This document shows, one piece after another, positions 51,095-61,400 of a stretch of 64,000 nucleotides of DNA; positions within the stretch are counted from its first letter, which is position 1; each line of letters begins with the position of its first letter. Position numbers and translations under genes: made by a program. The notes below the pieces were generated by a model, which saw nothing but the letters and a program-made list of their open reading frames with translations, was not told where the DNA came from and did no database searches. Source of the DNA: Closterium sp. NIES-65. Taxonomy: Eukaryota; Streptophyta; Zygnematophyceae; Desmidiales; Closteriaceae. The DNA is taken from the NCBI GenBank assembly GCA_948144175.1, contig CANXME010002559.1, positions 806,001 through 870,000 of the forward strand, in the 5' to 3' direction.

Positions 51095-54000
51095 ATGGCT
51101 ACCCCTAGTGTCCTAGCTTTTGACGCTGAGGGTCGCGCCATTGATTTTGAGGTCTGGTTAGACGACCTGCAGCTGTTCTTACAGTGCGACAGGGCTGACA
51201 GCCTTTCTCTCTTTGACCTCACCTCTGGCGCCTCTCCTGCTCCTGCTGCTGATGCTGATCTCACTGTCCGCTCTCAGTGGGCCACCCGCGATGCTGCTGC
51301 ACGTCTTGCTGTGCGTCGCCACCTCCCTACCTCTGAGCGTGCGCACTTTAGTCAGTACAAGAGTGCTCAGACCTTGTACGACGCTGTAGTTGCGCGCTAC
51401 TCCTCCCCTGCCACTGCTGCACTGAGCCGTCTCATGCTTCCCTACCTCTTTCCTGACCTCTCTGCCTTTCCCACTGTCGCTGACCTCATTACGCACCTCC
51501 GCACTAGTGACACTCGCTACCGCGCCGCCCTTCCTGCTGAGTTCTGCGCTAAGAACCCCCCCCCCATGTACATCGCTCTCTACTACGTAGTCGCGCGCCT
51601 CCCTGACTCCCTTCGCGTCGTCAGGGACCACTTTCTCGCAGTCTGTCCCACCACCCTCACCGTCGACCTCCTCGAGAAGGCCCTCCTCGCAGCGGAGAAG
51701 AGCATAGTCGCTGTAGGTGCTTCTCGTGGTGACCCTCGCACCCCCATCTTTGAGGGGTGCTCTCCTTCCCCCTTGCTGCCCTCTGTTGCCTCTGCTGTTG
51801 CTGCCGACCTGCTTGGTCTTGAGTCGGTCGGCGCGGCGTCTGCCCCTAGTGGGAGACGTCGCTCCAGCAAGGGCAAGGGGGGCAAGGGCGCGGGTGGAGC
51901 TGGAGGGGGCGGTGGCGGTGGCGGCGGTGGCGGCGGAGGGAGTGGGGGTGGCGGCGGGACTAGTGGCGGGGGTGGTGGTGGTGGTGGCAGCAGCGGCGGA
52001 GACGGTGGTGGTGGTGCCAGCGGTGGTGGTGGAGGCAGCGGCGGAGGTGGAGGCGGCGGAGGTGGAGGCGGTGGAGGCGGCAGCGGAGGAGGCGGTGGTG
52101 GTGGAGGAGGTGGAGCTGGTCGGGGTGGTACCCAGCAGCGTAGCGGCGGTGGTGGTGGCCAGCGCTCGCAGCGGCAGCAGCAGCAGCGCTCGCGGGACAT
52201 CCCTCCGCCTCAGCAGCTTCGTGAGTGGTACGCTGGGCGTCAGAGGGGTGGGGGTACTGGTCCCTGCACCTACGTTCTTCGTTCCGGCGACCGCGCGGGT
52301 GAGCAGTGTGGGGGTGCCCACGCCACCCAGCGCTGCTTTGGCCGCCTGACGGACGCTTGGCGTCAGCAGTTCCCTGGGGCTAGTGAGATCCCTCGCTGGG
52401 ATGAGCTTCTTAGGGCTGGTGTAGCGATCTTTGATCTTGATTTTGATGCTATCCTTGCTGCTATGTATGCTGTGACTTATAGTGAGGAGAATGAGGGTTA
52501 CCGGTGTTTCCAGCCCGACCCGGGCATTGGTACTGCTGCGCTAGGTGCTTGTGAGGCTACTGCTCTAGGTGCCAGTGCGTCTGCGCTCTCAGGTACTGGT
52601 GAGACTGCGCTCTCAGGTACTGCGTCGTCCTCGTCCTCCCTCACTTTCACACTTGACTCCGGGGCTTCTCGCTCCTTCTTTCGAGACCGCACTACCCTTA
52701 CGCCGCTCGGCCGGCCGGTTGCAGTCTCCCTTGCTGACCCCTCTGGGGGTCCTGTCCTGTCTCACTTCTCCACTGTCCTCCCGTGTCCGGCTGCCCCTTC
52801 GGGCACCCTGTCTGGTCTGTACCTTCCCTCGTTCTCTACGAACTTGGTGAGTGGCGCGGACCTGCAGGATGTGGGGGTTCACCAGTTCACTCCTGCGAGT
52901 CAGCGGGTGACCCACTGCACGGAGGCATGCACAGGCCGACACCTGGCCACGTTCTCGCGTCGGCCGGGGTCGAGTCTCTACACCCTGACCGTTGAGTCTC
53001 CTCCTGTCCCTGCGTCTGGTCAGGTGGCTGCGTCAGGTCAGGTGCTTGCTGCTGCGTCCCGGTCAGGTCCTGAGTCTGCCCCCTGTTCTTGTCGCCTCCT
53101 GTCTCACGAGACTCTCCTGTGGCACCACCGTCTTGGCCACCCCTCCTTGCCCCGTCTTCGGAGCATGGCTTCTCGTGTCCTTGTCTCTGGTCTTCCCCAG
53201 TCTCTCCCTCCTCTCCCCTCCGGGTCAGGACCTTCCTGTGTCCCCTGTGTAGAGGGTCGCCTCCGGGCTACTCCTCACTCCTCCCACTTCCCCCCGACAG
53301 AGGCTCCCCTGCAGACGCTTCACATGGATGTGTGGGGCCCAGCCCCCGTCCGTGGGCAGGGTCACGAGCGCTACTTCCTGTTGGTGGTTGCCGACTACTC
53401 GCGTTACACCACAGTCCTCCCCTTGCGCAGCAAGGGTGCGGTCACTGAGGTGCTGATCGACTGGATCCGCGAGGCTCGTCTCCAACTCAGGAAGAGCTTC
53501 GGCTCGGACTTTCCTGTTCTGCGTCTGCACTCGGACAGAGGCGGAGAGTTCTCTTCTCGCCTTCTGCGAGACTACTGTCGTGCACGGGGGATCCGCCAGA
53601 CCTTCACGCTTCCGGACTCTCCACAGCAAAATGGGATTGCTGAGCGCCGCATTGGCATGGTCATGGATGTCGCTCGTACGTCCATGATGCATGCGGCTGC
53701 CCCCCATTTTCTGTGGCCGTTTGCGGTGAGGTACGCGGCGCATCAGCTCAACCTTCACCCCCGGGTCTCTCGGCCTGCGATGTCCCCAGCCTTGCTGTGG
53801 ACGGGGAAGGTTGGCGATGCGTCTGTGTTCCGTGTCTGGGGATTTTGGGCGTTTGTCCGCGACTTGTCTGCAGACAAGCTGTCCCCTCGTGCTGCTCCCT
53901 GTGTCTTCCTTGGCTTCCCCACTGACGCCCCAGGGTGGCAGTTTTACCACCCCTCCTCTCGTCGTGTTCTGTCCTCCCAGGACGTCACGTTCGACGAGTC

Positions 54001-56998
54001 AGTCCCCTTCTACCGTCTCTTCCCCTACCGCACTCCTTCCCTCCCCCCTCCCCCGGACTTCCTTGTGCCGGTTCCCCCCCCGGTAGACCCCCTCCCCCCT
54101 CAGGTTCCTGCCCCCTCAGGTGTGTCCCAGGTAGACGCCGTTGACCCGGTCGAGGTTACTGGTGACTCTGGTGCTGCTGCGGGTGCTGAGCCTGGGGGTG
54201 CTGACTCTGGGGGTGCTGTGCGCGGGGGTGCTGAGCCTGGGGGTGCTACTGCTGGGGGTGCTGGGCCTGAGGGTGCTACTGCGGAGGGTGCGGAGCCTGG
54301 GGGTGCTGAGCCGGGGGGTGCTGTGCCTGGAGGTGCTGGGTCTGGGGGTGCTGGGTCGAGAGCTGCTGAGCCTGGGGGTGCTGAGCTGGGAGCTGCTGAG
54401 CCTGGGGGCGCTGCGTCTGGAGCTGCTGAGCCTGGGGTTTCTCCTGCTGCTGCGTCTCGCCGGGAGCCCCTCTCTCCACAGGAGCTGCGCGAGTGGTTCG
54501 CTCGCCGCTGGAGGCGTGCTGCTGAGTCTGGAGGTGCTGCTGGAGCTGGAGCTGGAGCTTCTTCGACCGTCGAGGGTGCGGGTGCTGCCGGTCCCGGAGC
54601 TGCTGGACCTGCGGGTCCTTCTGGAGCTGGAGCTGCTGAGGGCGTTGGTGCTGAGCCTACTGCTGTTGGTCCTGCCGCTGGAGGTGTGGGTGGCGCTGGT
54701 GCTATCGCTGAGGGTGCTGGTGCTGTCCCTGCTGAGTCTGGAGCTGCCGCGCGGCCTCGGCCGTACTTCGTTCCGCTCCTGCAGCAGGTTCTTGGTCTTT
54801 CTCCTCCAGTAGAGGGTCCACCGCCTGTCCAGTCGCAGTCCCTGCTGGAGCCTTCCTCTCCGCTGCCTGCTCCCTCTCCTTACACTGGTCCTACTGGAGG
54901 TCTTGCTGAGCGTCGTGAGCCTGCGTCTCGTCCCGCGTCGCCTGTTCGTGCTTCTCGCGCTAGTGGTCGCAGTTCGCGTCAGCGTCCTCCTCCTGTCCCT
55001 GGCACGCACCGGATGTCTTTGCGTCCGTCCACTGCTCCTCTGCGTGCCCCTTTGCCTTCTCCTCCTGAGTCCTCTCTTCCTGCGCTTGCCGACCCTGAGT
55101 CGGACTCTCTTCGTGCTGCCAGTCCTACTGTCACGCGTCTGCTTGCTACTGTCGTCACTGACCCCTCTTTTGAGTCCACTGCTGCGTCTGCTCTAGTCGC
55201 TGAGCTCGTCGACTTTGCTGCTCGCTGTCGTCTCGACTACGCTGCTAGTCTTGTTGCTGAGTCTGCGTCTGTCTGTCCTCCGTCCGTCGGGGGTGAGTGT
55301 GCTCTTGGCACGGACGTCCTAGAGGACAGGCAGGAGGAGTTACAGTGTCTAGCGGCTGCTTCACCTCATCTCACGTCTGTACTGCTTGCCCCTGAGGGAG
55401 ACCCGGATGCACTAGACATCCCGACTCCGCGTTCTTACGCGGAGGCCGTAGAGGGTCCCTACTCCTCTCAGTGGCAGGCAGCTATGGATGCAGAGATGGC
55501 TTCCTGGAAGTCCACAGGCACCTACGTTGACGCGGTTCCCCCTCCTGGGGCGAACATCGTCAGTGGCATGTGGATCTTCAGGGTGAAGCGGCCGCCGGGC
55601 TCTCCACCTGTCTTCAAGGCACGGTACGTTGCTCGTGGCTTCAGTCAGCGGCAGGGAGTTGACTACTTTCAGACCTTCTCTCCCACCCCGAAGATGACTA
55701 CTCTTCGGGTGCTGCTGCACATAGCCGCTCAGCGCGACTACGAGCTTCACTCTCTCGACTTCAGCACTGCGTTCTTGCAGGGTAGCCTGCACGAGGAGAT
55801 CTGGCTTCGCCGTCCACCTGGCTTCACTGGGACTTTCCCTCCTGGCACCCAGTGGAGCCTCCGACGGCCAGTCTACGGTCTCCGCCAGGCACCGCGTGAG
55901 TGGCACGGCACACTGAGGACTACGCTTGCGGCTCTTGGGTTTGCTCCTTCTACTGCTGACCCGTCGCTGTTTCTTCGCACCGACACTTCCCTGCCGCCGT
56001 TCTACATCCTCGTGTACGTCGACGACTTGGTCTTTGCCACAGCGGACACTGCTGGACTCGCCTACGTGAAGTCCGAGCTGCTGAAGAGACACACGTGCAC
56101 AGACCTGGGTGAACTGCGCAGCTACCTTGGCTTGCAGATCACTCGGGACAGAGCACGCCGCACCATTACCTTGACTCAGTCACACATGGTGCATCAGGTC
56201 CTTCAGCGCTTCGGCTTCACGTACTCCTCGCCTCAGGCCACTCCTCTGCCTACTCGCCACTCACTCTCAGCTCTGCCTTCGGATGAGTCCGTAGAGTCGA
56301 GTGGTCCGTATGCAGAGCTTGTTGGCTGCCTCATGTACCTGATGACCTGCACACGACCTGACCTTGCATACCCTCTGAGCATTCTTGCACGCTATGTTGC
56401 TCCTGGGAGACACAGACCAGAGCACATGGCTGCAGCGAAGAGGGTATTGCGCTACCTGTGCAGTACGTCGGGCATGGGGCTAGTGCTTGGAGGGCGGAGT
56501 CCAGTGGTCCTTACCGGCCACGCGGACGCTTCTTGGGCTGACGACCAGGCTACGCAGCGGTCGTCACAGGGTTACACCTTCAGCCTTGGTTCCGGCTCTG
56601 TCTCGTGGCGGTCTACTCGCTCGTCTTCGGTTCTCGGCTCCAGTTGTGAGGCTGAGATCTATGCCGGGGCCATGGCTGCACAGGAGCTTCGCTGGCTCAC
56701 CTACCTGCTGACTGACCTTGGAGAGCCGCCTCGTTCTCCTCCAGTGCTGTACGTAGACAACAAGGCCATGCTGGCCTTGTGTCGAGAGCAGCGCTTGGAG
56801 CACAGAACGAAGCACATTGCTCTCCGCTACTTCCTTGCTCGTGAGCTGCAGCAGCGTGGTCAGTTGCGACTTGCGTACGTGGCCTCTGAGGCCAACACTG
56901 CTGATGTGTTCACCAAGGCACTCGCGCCTTGTGACCATCAGCGCTTTTGCACCCAGCTGGGTCTTGTGCCTGTCTTGCCTCACTTGCTCTCCTCTTGA
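51095..56998 (+). CDS. Element C Gag-Pol polyprotein, intact (about 1,967 residues)
   Basis: ATG 51095 (M-A-T-P-S-V-L-A-F-D-A-E-G-R) was chosen because D and G start with the same block. Gag core is followed by about 90 residues of almost pure Gly/Ser (51880-52130), then the atypical zinc motif C-X13-C-G-G-A-H-X4-C-F (near 52265-52345). The protease is L-D-S-G-A-S-R-S-F-F near residue 520. Pre-integrase W-H-H-R-L-G-H-P is near 665. Integrase residues lie near 743 (H-M-D-V-W-G-P), 812 (H-S-D-R-G-G-E-F) and 843 (Q-Q-N-G-I-A-E-R). A spacer rich in G-G-A-E/G-G-A-x repeats (54150-54480) follows. Reverse transcriptase Y-V-D-D is near 1641, and RNase H includes G-H-A-D-A-S-W-A-D-D. No frame damage was found. 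Confidence 0.95.
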   Translation: MATPSVLAFDAEGRAIDFEVWLDDLQLFLQCDRADSLSLFDLTSGASPAPAADADLTVRSQWATRDAAARLAVRRHLPTSERAHFSQYKSAQTLYDAVVARYSSPATAALSRLMLPYLFPDLSAFPTVADLITHLRTSDTRYRAALPAEFCAKNPPPMYIALYYVVARLPDSLRVVRDHFLAVCPTTLTVDLLEKALLAAEKSIVAVGASRGDPRTPIFEGCSPSPLLPSVASAVAADLLGLESVGAASAPSGRRRSSKGKGGKGAGGAGGGGGGGGGGGGGSGGGGGTSGGGGGGGGSSGGDGGGGASGGGGGSGGGGGGGGGGGGGGSGGGGGGGGGGAGRGGTQQRSGGGGGQRSQRQQQQRSRDIPPPQQLREWYAGRQRGGGTGPCTYVLRSGDRAGEQCGGAHATQRCFGRLTDAWRQQFPGASEIPRWDELLRAGVAIFDLDFDAILAAMYAVTYSEENEGYRCFQPDPGIGTAALGACEATALGASASALSGTGETALSGTASSSSSLTFTLDSGASRSFFRDRTTLTPLGRPVAVSLADPSGGPVLSHFSTVLPCPAAPSGTLSGLYLPSFSTNLVSGADLQDVGVHQFTPASQRVTHCTEACTGRHLATFSRRPGSSLYTLTVESPPVPASGQVAASGQVLAAASRSGPESAPCSCRLLSHETLLWHHRLGHPSLPRLRSMASRVLVSGLPQSLPPLPSGSGPSCVPCVEGRLRATPHSSHFPPTEAPLQTLHMDVWGPAPVRGQGHERYFLLVVADYSRYTTVLPLRSKGAVTEVLIDWIREARLQLRKSFGSDFPVLRLHSDRGGEFSSRLLRDYCRARGIRQTFTLPDSPQQNGIAERRIGMVMDVARTSMMHAAAPHFLWPFAVRYAAHQLNLHPRVSRPAMSPALLWTGKVGDASVFRVWGFWAFVRDLSADKLSPRAAPCVFLGFPTDAPGWQFYHPSSRRVLSSQDVTFDESVPFYRLFPYRTPSLPPPPDFLVPVPPPVDPLPPQVPAPSGVSQVDAVDPVEVTGDSGAAAGAEPGGADSGGAVRGGAEPGGATAGGAGPEGATAEGAEPGGAEPGGAVPGGAGSGGAGSRAAEPGGAELGAAEPGGAASGAAEPGVSPAAASRREPLSPQELREWFARRWRRAAESGGAAGAGAGASSTVEGAGAAGPGAAGPAGPSGAGAAEGVGAEPTAVGPAAGGVGGAGAIAEGAGAVPAESGAAARPRPYFVPLLQQVLGLSPPVEGPPPVQSQSLLEPSSPLPAPSPYTGPTGGLAERREPASRPASPVRASRASGRSSRQRPPPVPGTHRMSLRPSTAPLRAPLPSPPESSLPALADPESDSLRAASPTVTRLLATVVTDPSFESTAASALVAELVDFAARCRLDYAASLVAESASVCPPSVGGECALGTDVLEDRQEELQCLAAASPHLTSVLLAPEGDPDALDIPTPRSYAEAVEGPYSSQWQAAMDAEMASWKSTGTYVDAVPPPGANIVSGMWIFRVKRPPGSPPVFKARYVARGFSQRQGVDYFQTFSPTPKMTTLRVLLHIAAQRDYELHSLDFSTAFLQGSLHEEIWLRRPPGFTGTFPPGTQWSLRRPVYGLRQAPREWHGTLRTTLAALGFAPSTADPSLFLRTDTSLPPFYILVYVDDLVFATADTAGLAYVKSELLKRHTCTDLGELRSYLGLQITRDRARRTITLTQSHMVHQVLQRFGFTYSSPQATPLPTRHSLSALPSDESVESSGPYAELVGCLMYLMTCTRPDLAYPLSILARYVAPGRHRPEHMAAAKRVLRYLCSTSGMGLVLGGRSPVVLTGHADASWADDQATQRSSQGYTFSLGSGSVSWRSTRSSSVLGSSCEAEIYAGAMAAQELRWLTYLLTDLGEPPRSPPVLYVDNKAMLALCREQRLEHRTKHIALRYFLARELQQRGQLRLAYVASEANTADVFTKALAPCDHQRFCTQLGLVPVLPHLLSS

Positions 56999-57200
56999 CT
57001 TCACTTGTACTGTGACATATATATCTACCTGCTCTTGCTTGTCTAGTTTTATATATATGTCTGTACTCCTGCATGTGAACTGGCCTCTGGCCCTGCTCTT
57101 GTGCTCGGACTGTGTGGTGACTTTGTGATCCACCCTGAGCTTGCTTTGCTTTGCTTTGCTTGACTGGTCTTGTGGCCCCTTGTTCTCCCCCACTTTGCCT

Positions 57201-57209
57201 ATGGGGGTG
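57201..57209 (+). other. Polypurine tract of element C
   Basis: ATGGGGGTG directly before the 3' LTR, identical to the tracts of D, F and G. Confidence 0.8.
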
Positions 57210-57345
57210 TGTCAAACATTATATATGTTATGCTTGTGTAGGCTACAGTGGGTTAGCCTATAGGGGGTACACAATTCTAGGGTTTCCTACTTGTACTCAT
57301 TTCACTGCTAGTTCATTCATTTTTCCTGTTCTCCTATCTTTCACA
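57210..57345 (+). repeat. 3' LTR of element C (136 bp)
   Basis: Matches 49909-50044 except at two positions (C/G in GGCTACAGTGGG, T/C in TTCTCCTATC). Followed by the GTTGC duplication. Confidence 0.95.
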
Positions 57346-57350
57346 GTTGC

Positions 57351-57586
57351 CCGAGTCGCACTGTATCGAACCGCAACAGCAACAGTAAAATAGTTATAAT
57401 CATGTCTCTTCATATTCTCTGTATTCATATATATATTCTTGGATCTCTTTGCTTTAATTGACTTACTTTGCCCTCATATACTAGCGCAAGGTGGTTCAAG
57501 GACTTTACTCAGAACGCTTCCGCCACCACATCACTTTACTCAGAATTTAACTCTACCAAAGATCCTAAGGGGCACTCAGCCCAACA
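57351..57586 (+). repeat. 3' LTR of element B, right part
   Basis: Begins CCGAGTCGCACTG after the GTTGC duplication and ends CACTCAGCCCAACA. Followed by B's target duplication CCCCT (57587-57591). Confidence 0.94.
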
Positions 57587-57591
57587 CCCCT

Positions 57592-58402
57592 TAGAGTACA
57601 TACATGGCTAGCTAGGTCGTTTCGAATTCCCCTGTACTCATATTTATATTCCTTGTACTGCATGTTTTTAATTATCTCAAGCATCTACATGCACTCTGCT
57701 ATTGAGGTCAAGAGCCCACCACTGTTAGGCTAGAAGTGTGCGAACCTTCCTGAGGTGATCCTCACTTTCTGATCGCAACAAAATAAACCTGAGGAACCAG
57801 ACACCCACACCACTCACGTCTGAAAAAATTGTATGAATAACCAGTTCAGTATACATTGTAGCAGTTGTTTATAGCTCCTGCAAATTCAGTGTACGATCTA
57901 CCAGCTCTGCTTCAAAATTGATATAGCCCGTGCAGCGAGGACAGTTCCACGTCACGCGCAAAACTGGGGACAGCAGTACCTTTCAGCTCCCAGAAAGCTG
58001 ATTGCGTGGCAAATTCTTCTCTGCAGTGAGGCCAAGGGAACCCCCCTTTTCGCCAAGCTGTTTCGTGAAACAGCAAATCTTCCTTCGCATACCTCCTTTT
58101 CATTCGAGAAATCATTTTGCGTTGACAAGTTACTTGAATCTTATTGGTCAGTTCGGCTTCGTCATCCCCTCATTTGCTTTCCCTCGATTCTTTCTCAACA
58201 GGAGGAACCTACTAGCTGCCTCACCTTGTCCAAGATACTTCTCAGGGATTTCACTTCATCACAAATGCTTGCTGCTTTGCGCCTCCACCTCATTTTGCAG
58301 GTCTGTCTTTCATCTATAAGATCTTGAGGCACGCTCCTCACGTGCTGTCTGCCTTCTCTTTCCTTTCGCTCCCGTCTTTCTGATACTGCTACGTAGAGAC
58401 AG
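57592..58402. other. Region upstream of the AHASS gene
   Basis: AT-richer host DNA between element B and the AHASS start codon. No domain-bearing frame is present. The last 200 bp (C/T-rich, 58200-58400) probably holds the 5' leader and promoter, but no motif is diagnostic. Confidence 0.4.
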
Positions 58403-61400
58403 ATGGCGGCTGCAGCTGTGACAGCGCAGTCTTCGCAGGGTGGTTTTCGATTGACCTTGATTAACAATGCAGGATCGCATACGCTCTCCGCTAGCCACAG
58501 AAAATGTGTCAGCGTGGCAGGATGGTGTAAAACCAGCGATCTCGCCGGATCACGGCTGGAAATGGCAACGCAAAAAGCGACGGCGCTTCGCGCACCGCAG
58601 GTTCAGCGACGCTCGATAGTGTCGCAGGCCGCTTCTGACGCAGCCACGGCGACGCCAGACAAAGCTATCGCTAGGGCTCCTCCAGGGTGCGATCTTGTCA
58701 CCTCAAGTTCCTGTGGTTGCTGGGGTTTAGCGTGCGAATTCTGTGCTTCGATCCTTTTTGGTGGACTTAACCCTTTTTTGAGGCGCCTGTGCGCCTGCAA
58801 CAGTTTCCACTTCTCCCCTCACCTTGGTTCTCCAAGTCTCTACGATCTCCCTCTCTGTCTCCCTATTCCAAAATGTTGTCCGTCACACGTATCCATGTTT
58901 GTCGGCATTGCGCAAATGTCCCTCAATGCGTGAACATATTCCCCACCTCCTCACCTGGACCCTATCTTTCAGCGTTCTCCGTCACACGGTCTCCGTGTTT
59001 GTCGGCGACGAGAGCGGCATGATCAACCGCATCGCGGGCGTGTTCGCGCGACGCGGCTTCAACATCGAATCGCTCGCCGTCGGGCTGAACAAGAACAAGG
59101 CACTGTTCACCATTGTCGTTTCCGGATCGGAGCGCGTTCTGCAGCAGGTGAGGTCTTGTGATGTGCGTTAGAAGTAGTCATACTGTCGTGTTCAGATCCG
59201 AGCGTTTGCTGCAGCAGGTGATGACTTCGGCGCGTTTGAAGGAAGTCATAGCTGCTTTCGGATCGGAGCAACAGGCGATGCGAGCAGCAGCCGCAGCAGT
59301 AACAGGTGATGCGAGCAGCAGTAGCAGCTCGAACGAAAGTACATTTGAGACGTGTCAAAGTTAATCAACGTGTGCCAGGTGAAGAAACACGAACTTCGAG
59401 ACCTGTCAAAAGAAGTCCTCCGCCCGACTGTGTATTTTTTCCAACAGGTGATGAAGCAGCTGTACAAGCTAATCAACGTGCGCCAGGTGGACGATTTGAC
59501 GCACGAGAGCCGCGTGGATCGCGAGCTGATGCTCATCAAGCTCGCCGTCACGCCTCAGCAGCGCTCCGAGGTGCTGGAGCTCGTGCAGATCTTCCGCGCG
59601 CGCGTCGTGGATGTTGCTCCCAGCTCCATTACCGTTGAGGTGAGTGCGTTGTGGGTGTTTGCGAGGGAGTGAAAGTGGGTGTGGTGTGTTTCTAAGGCCC
59701 CGTCTCGCCGCAGCTGCGCTCGAGGTGCTGGAGCTGGTGCAGATCTTCCGCGCTGGGGTTGTGGACGTCGCTCCCAACTCGATAACCGTTGAGGTGAGCG
59801 CGTTGTGCGTGAGAGAGAGAATGAGTGAGTGAGTATGAGGTTTGGCGTAGTGTAGCCCTTGATTCGAGGTCACGCCGCAGCAGCCCTTGACTCCGAGGTG
59901 CAGCCCTTGACTCCGAGGAGTAGCCCTTGACTCCGAGGTGCTGGAGCTGGTGCAGATCTTCTAGTGAGGGGTGGGAATGAGCATGGAACTCGAAGATTGG
60001 GTGTCTTGACTCGTGACGCGCATAGGCGCCGCAGCAGCCTTACGAGGTGCTGGAGCTGGCGCGTCGTGGATGGATGTTGCACCCAACTCCATCAGCGAGT
60101 GAGCGAGTGAGTGCATGAATGAGTGAGATAGAGACCGACCTGGTGAGTGGGTGAGTGTCTGGGGGTTGTGGGTGGGTGAGTGTCAGGGGGTTGTGAAGTC
60201 TTCGAGTCACAGTGATGTCGCCGCATAGGAGAACCTGGCAAGATAGCAGCCTTCAAGCACGCGACCAGCGTTCCGTCAACCGTCCCTCTCGTTGTATCCA
60301 ACTCTTCTCCTTCCTTTTCTCTCCTTCCCTCCCTCTTTCTCTCCCTCTTCCCCTCCCTCTTCCCCTCTCTCTCCCTGCTTTGCAGGTGTCAGGAGACCCC
60401 GGCAAAATAGCTGCCTTCCAGCGCGTCACCAGCAAGTTCCCTCTCATTCCCTCCTCCTCCCCTTTTTTAACGCATTTTCATCTCGCCCCGTGTCTTTTCA
60501 GGTGACGGGGGACCTGTAAGATAGCAGCCTTCCAGCGCGCCACCAGCAACTTCCCCTCGATTCCCCCCTCTTCCCACTCCCCATTACAAGGCATTCCTTC
60601 TCTTCTTCCTTCTTTTCGCCCCTCCAGGTGACAGGGGACCCCGGCAAGATAGCAGCCTTCCAGCGCGCCACCAGCAAGTTCCCTCTCAAGCAGCTGGCGC
60701 GCACAGGCAAGGTGAGGCATTGTTGAACTTGCTGGTTTTTGAGGCGCCTTAAAAATCACCCAGTGAGGCGCCTCAAAAGCCACCAGCAAGTTTCCTCTCA
60801 AGCAGCTGGCGCGTACAGGCAAGGTGAGTAACGCATTGGTGAACCTATATCCATCAGTTCTGACCCAAAGCTTCATGTGCTGAAAGCTTGAACCTTGGAT
60901 CATGGCAATGTAAGCTTGCACACTCGAGCCTGAGGCTCTTAAACTGAACGAGCCGGAGGATATCTTAAACCCGAAACCCACCAGCATTGTTGAGGCTGGT
61001 AAAAGTGCCCCTGCACATGCTCAAGCTTCTCTAACCCTAAATGCTTCAAGCTCCTGCCTCTTTTGCTTCCCCAAATCCTGGGCTCCCATGTTTCAATTGT
61101 GCTCTTCTTTTGAGGGGGGAACGGAACTTGCATATGTTGTGAAAGAAACTGGAAAGATGAGGATTTTTATAAGACTGACGGAAAATCACTCACAAACTCG
61201 TCCAACCCACCCCTTTTTTGAACAGATTGCGCTGCGGAGGGAGAAGGACGAGCGGGTGTACCTCACCACTCTGGGCGGCGAAGTGACGACGGACGTGGAG
61301 GACGACATTGAGGCCGCCCGGCAGGCTGCTGCGCTGGCGCTGGCTGGGCGGCGAACTGTGGCAAAGCGGGGGAGTGCTGCTGCTGCCAATGCCGACTCTG

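Larger units (their letters stand above)
49909..57345 (+). mobile_element. Element C: intact lineage-2 Ty1/copia retrotransposon
   Basis: 7,437 bp with 136-bp LTRs (49909-50044 and 57210-57345) that differ at two positions by eye. Exact target duplication GTTGC (49904-49908 and 57346-57350) within element B's 3' LTR. Primer-binding site TGGTATAGAGCGGG at 50045 (one base shorter than the tRNA-Met complement); polypurine tract ATGGGGGTG at 57201-57209. Long GC-rich leader and one uninterrupted gag-pol frame. Element F is its closest relative in the window. Confidence 0.96.
36941..57586 (+). mobile_element. Element B: lineage-1 Ty1/copia retrotransposon carrying nested elements D and C
   Basis: The 5' LTR (36941-37386) and a 3' LTR in two pieces (49700-49908 and 57351-57586) are flanked by the exact 5-bp duplication CCCCT (36936-36940 and 57587-57591). 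Element D entered at the junction of pol and the 3' LTR; element C entered inside the 3' LTR. Without them B is about 5.7 kb. The LTRs differ at roughly eleven positions by eye, more than in E. Gag and pol are both broken, so B is defective. Confidence 0.94.

Noticed and set aside
59713-59793. Alternative AHASS exon with both splice sites
   Set aside because: The phase does not fit exon 3 or exon 4 and would shift the frame; treated as an echo unless transcripts prove otherwise.
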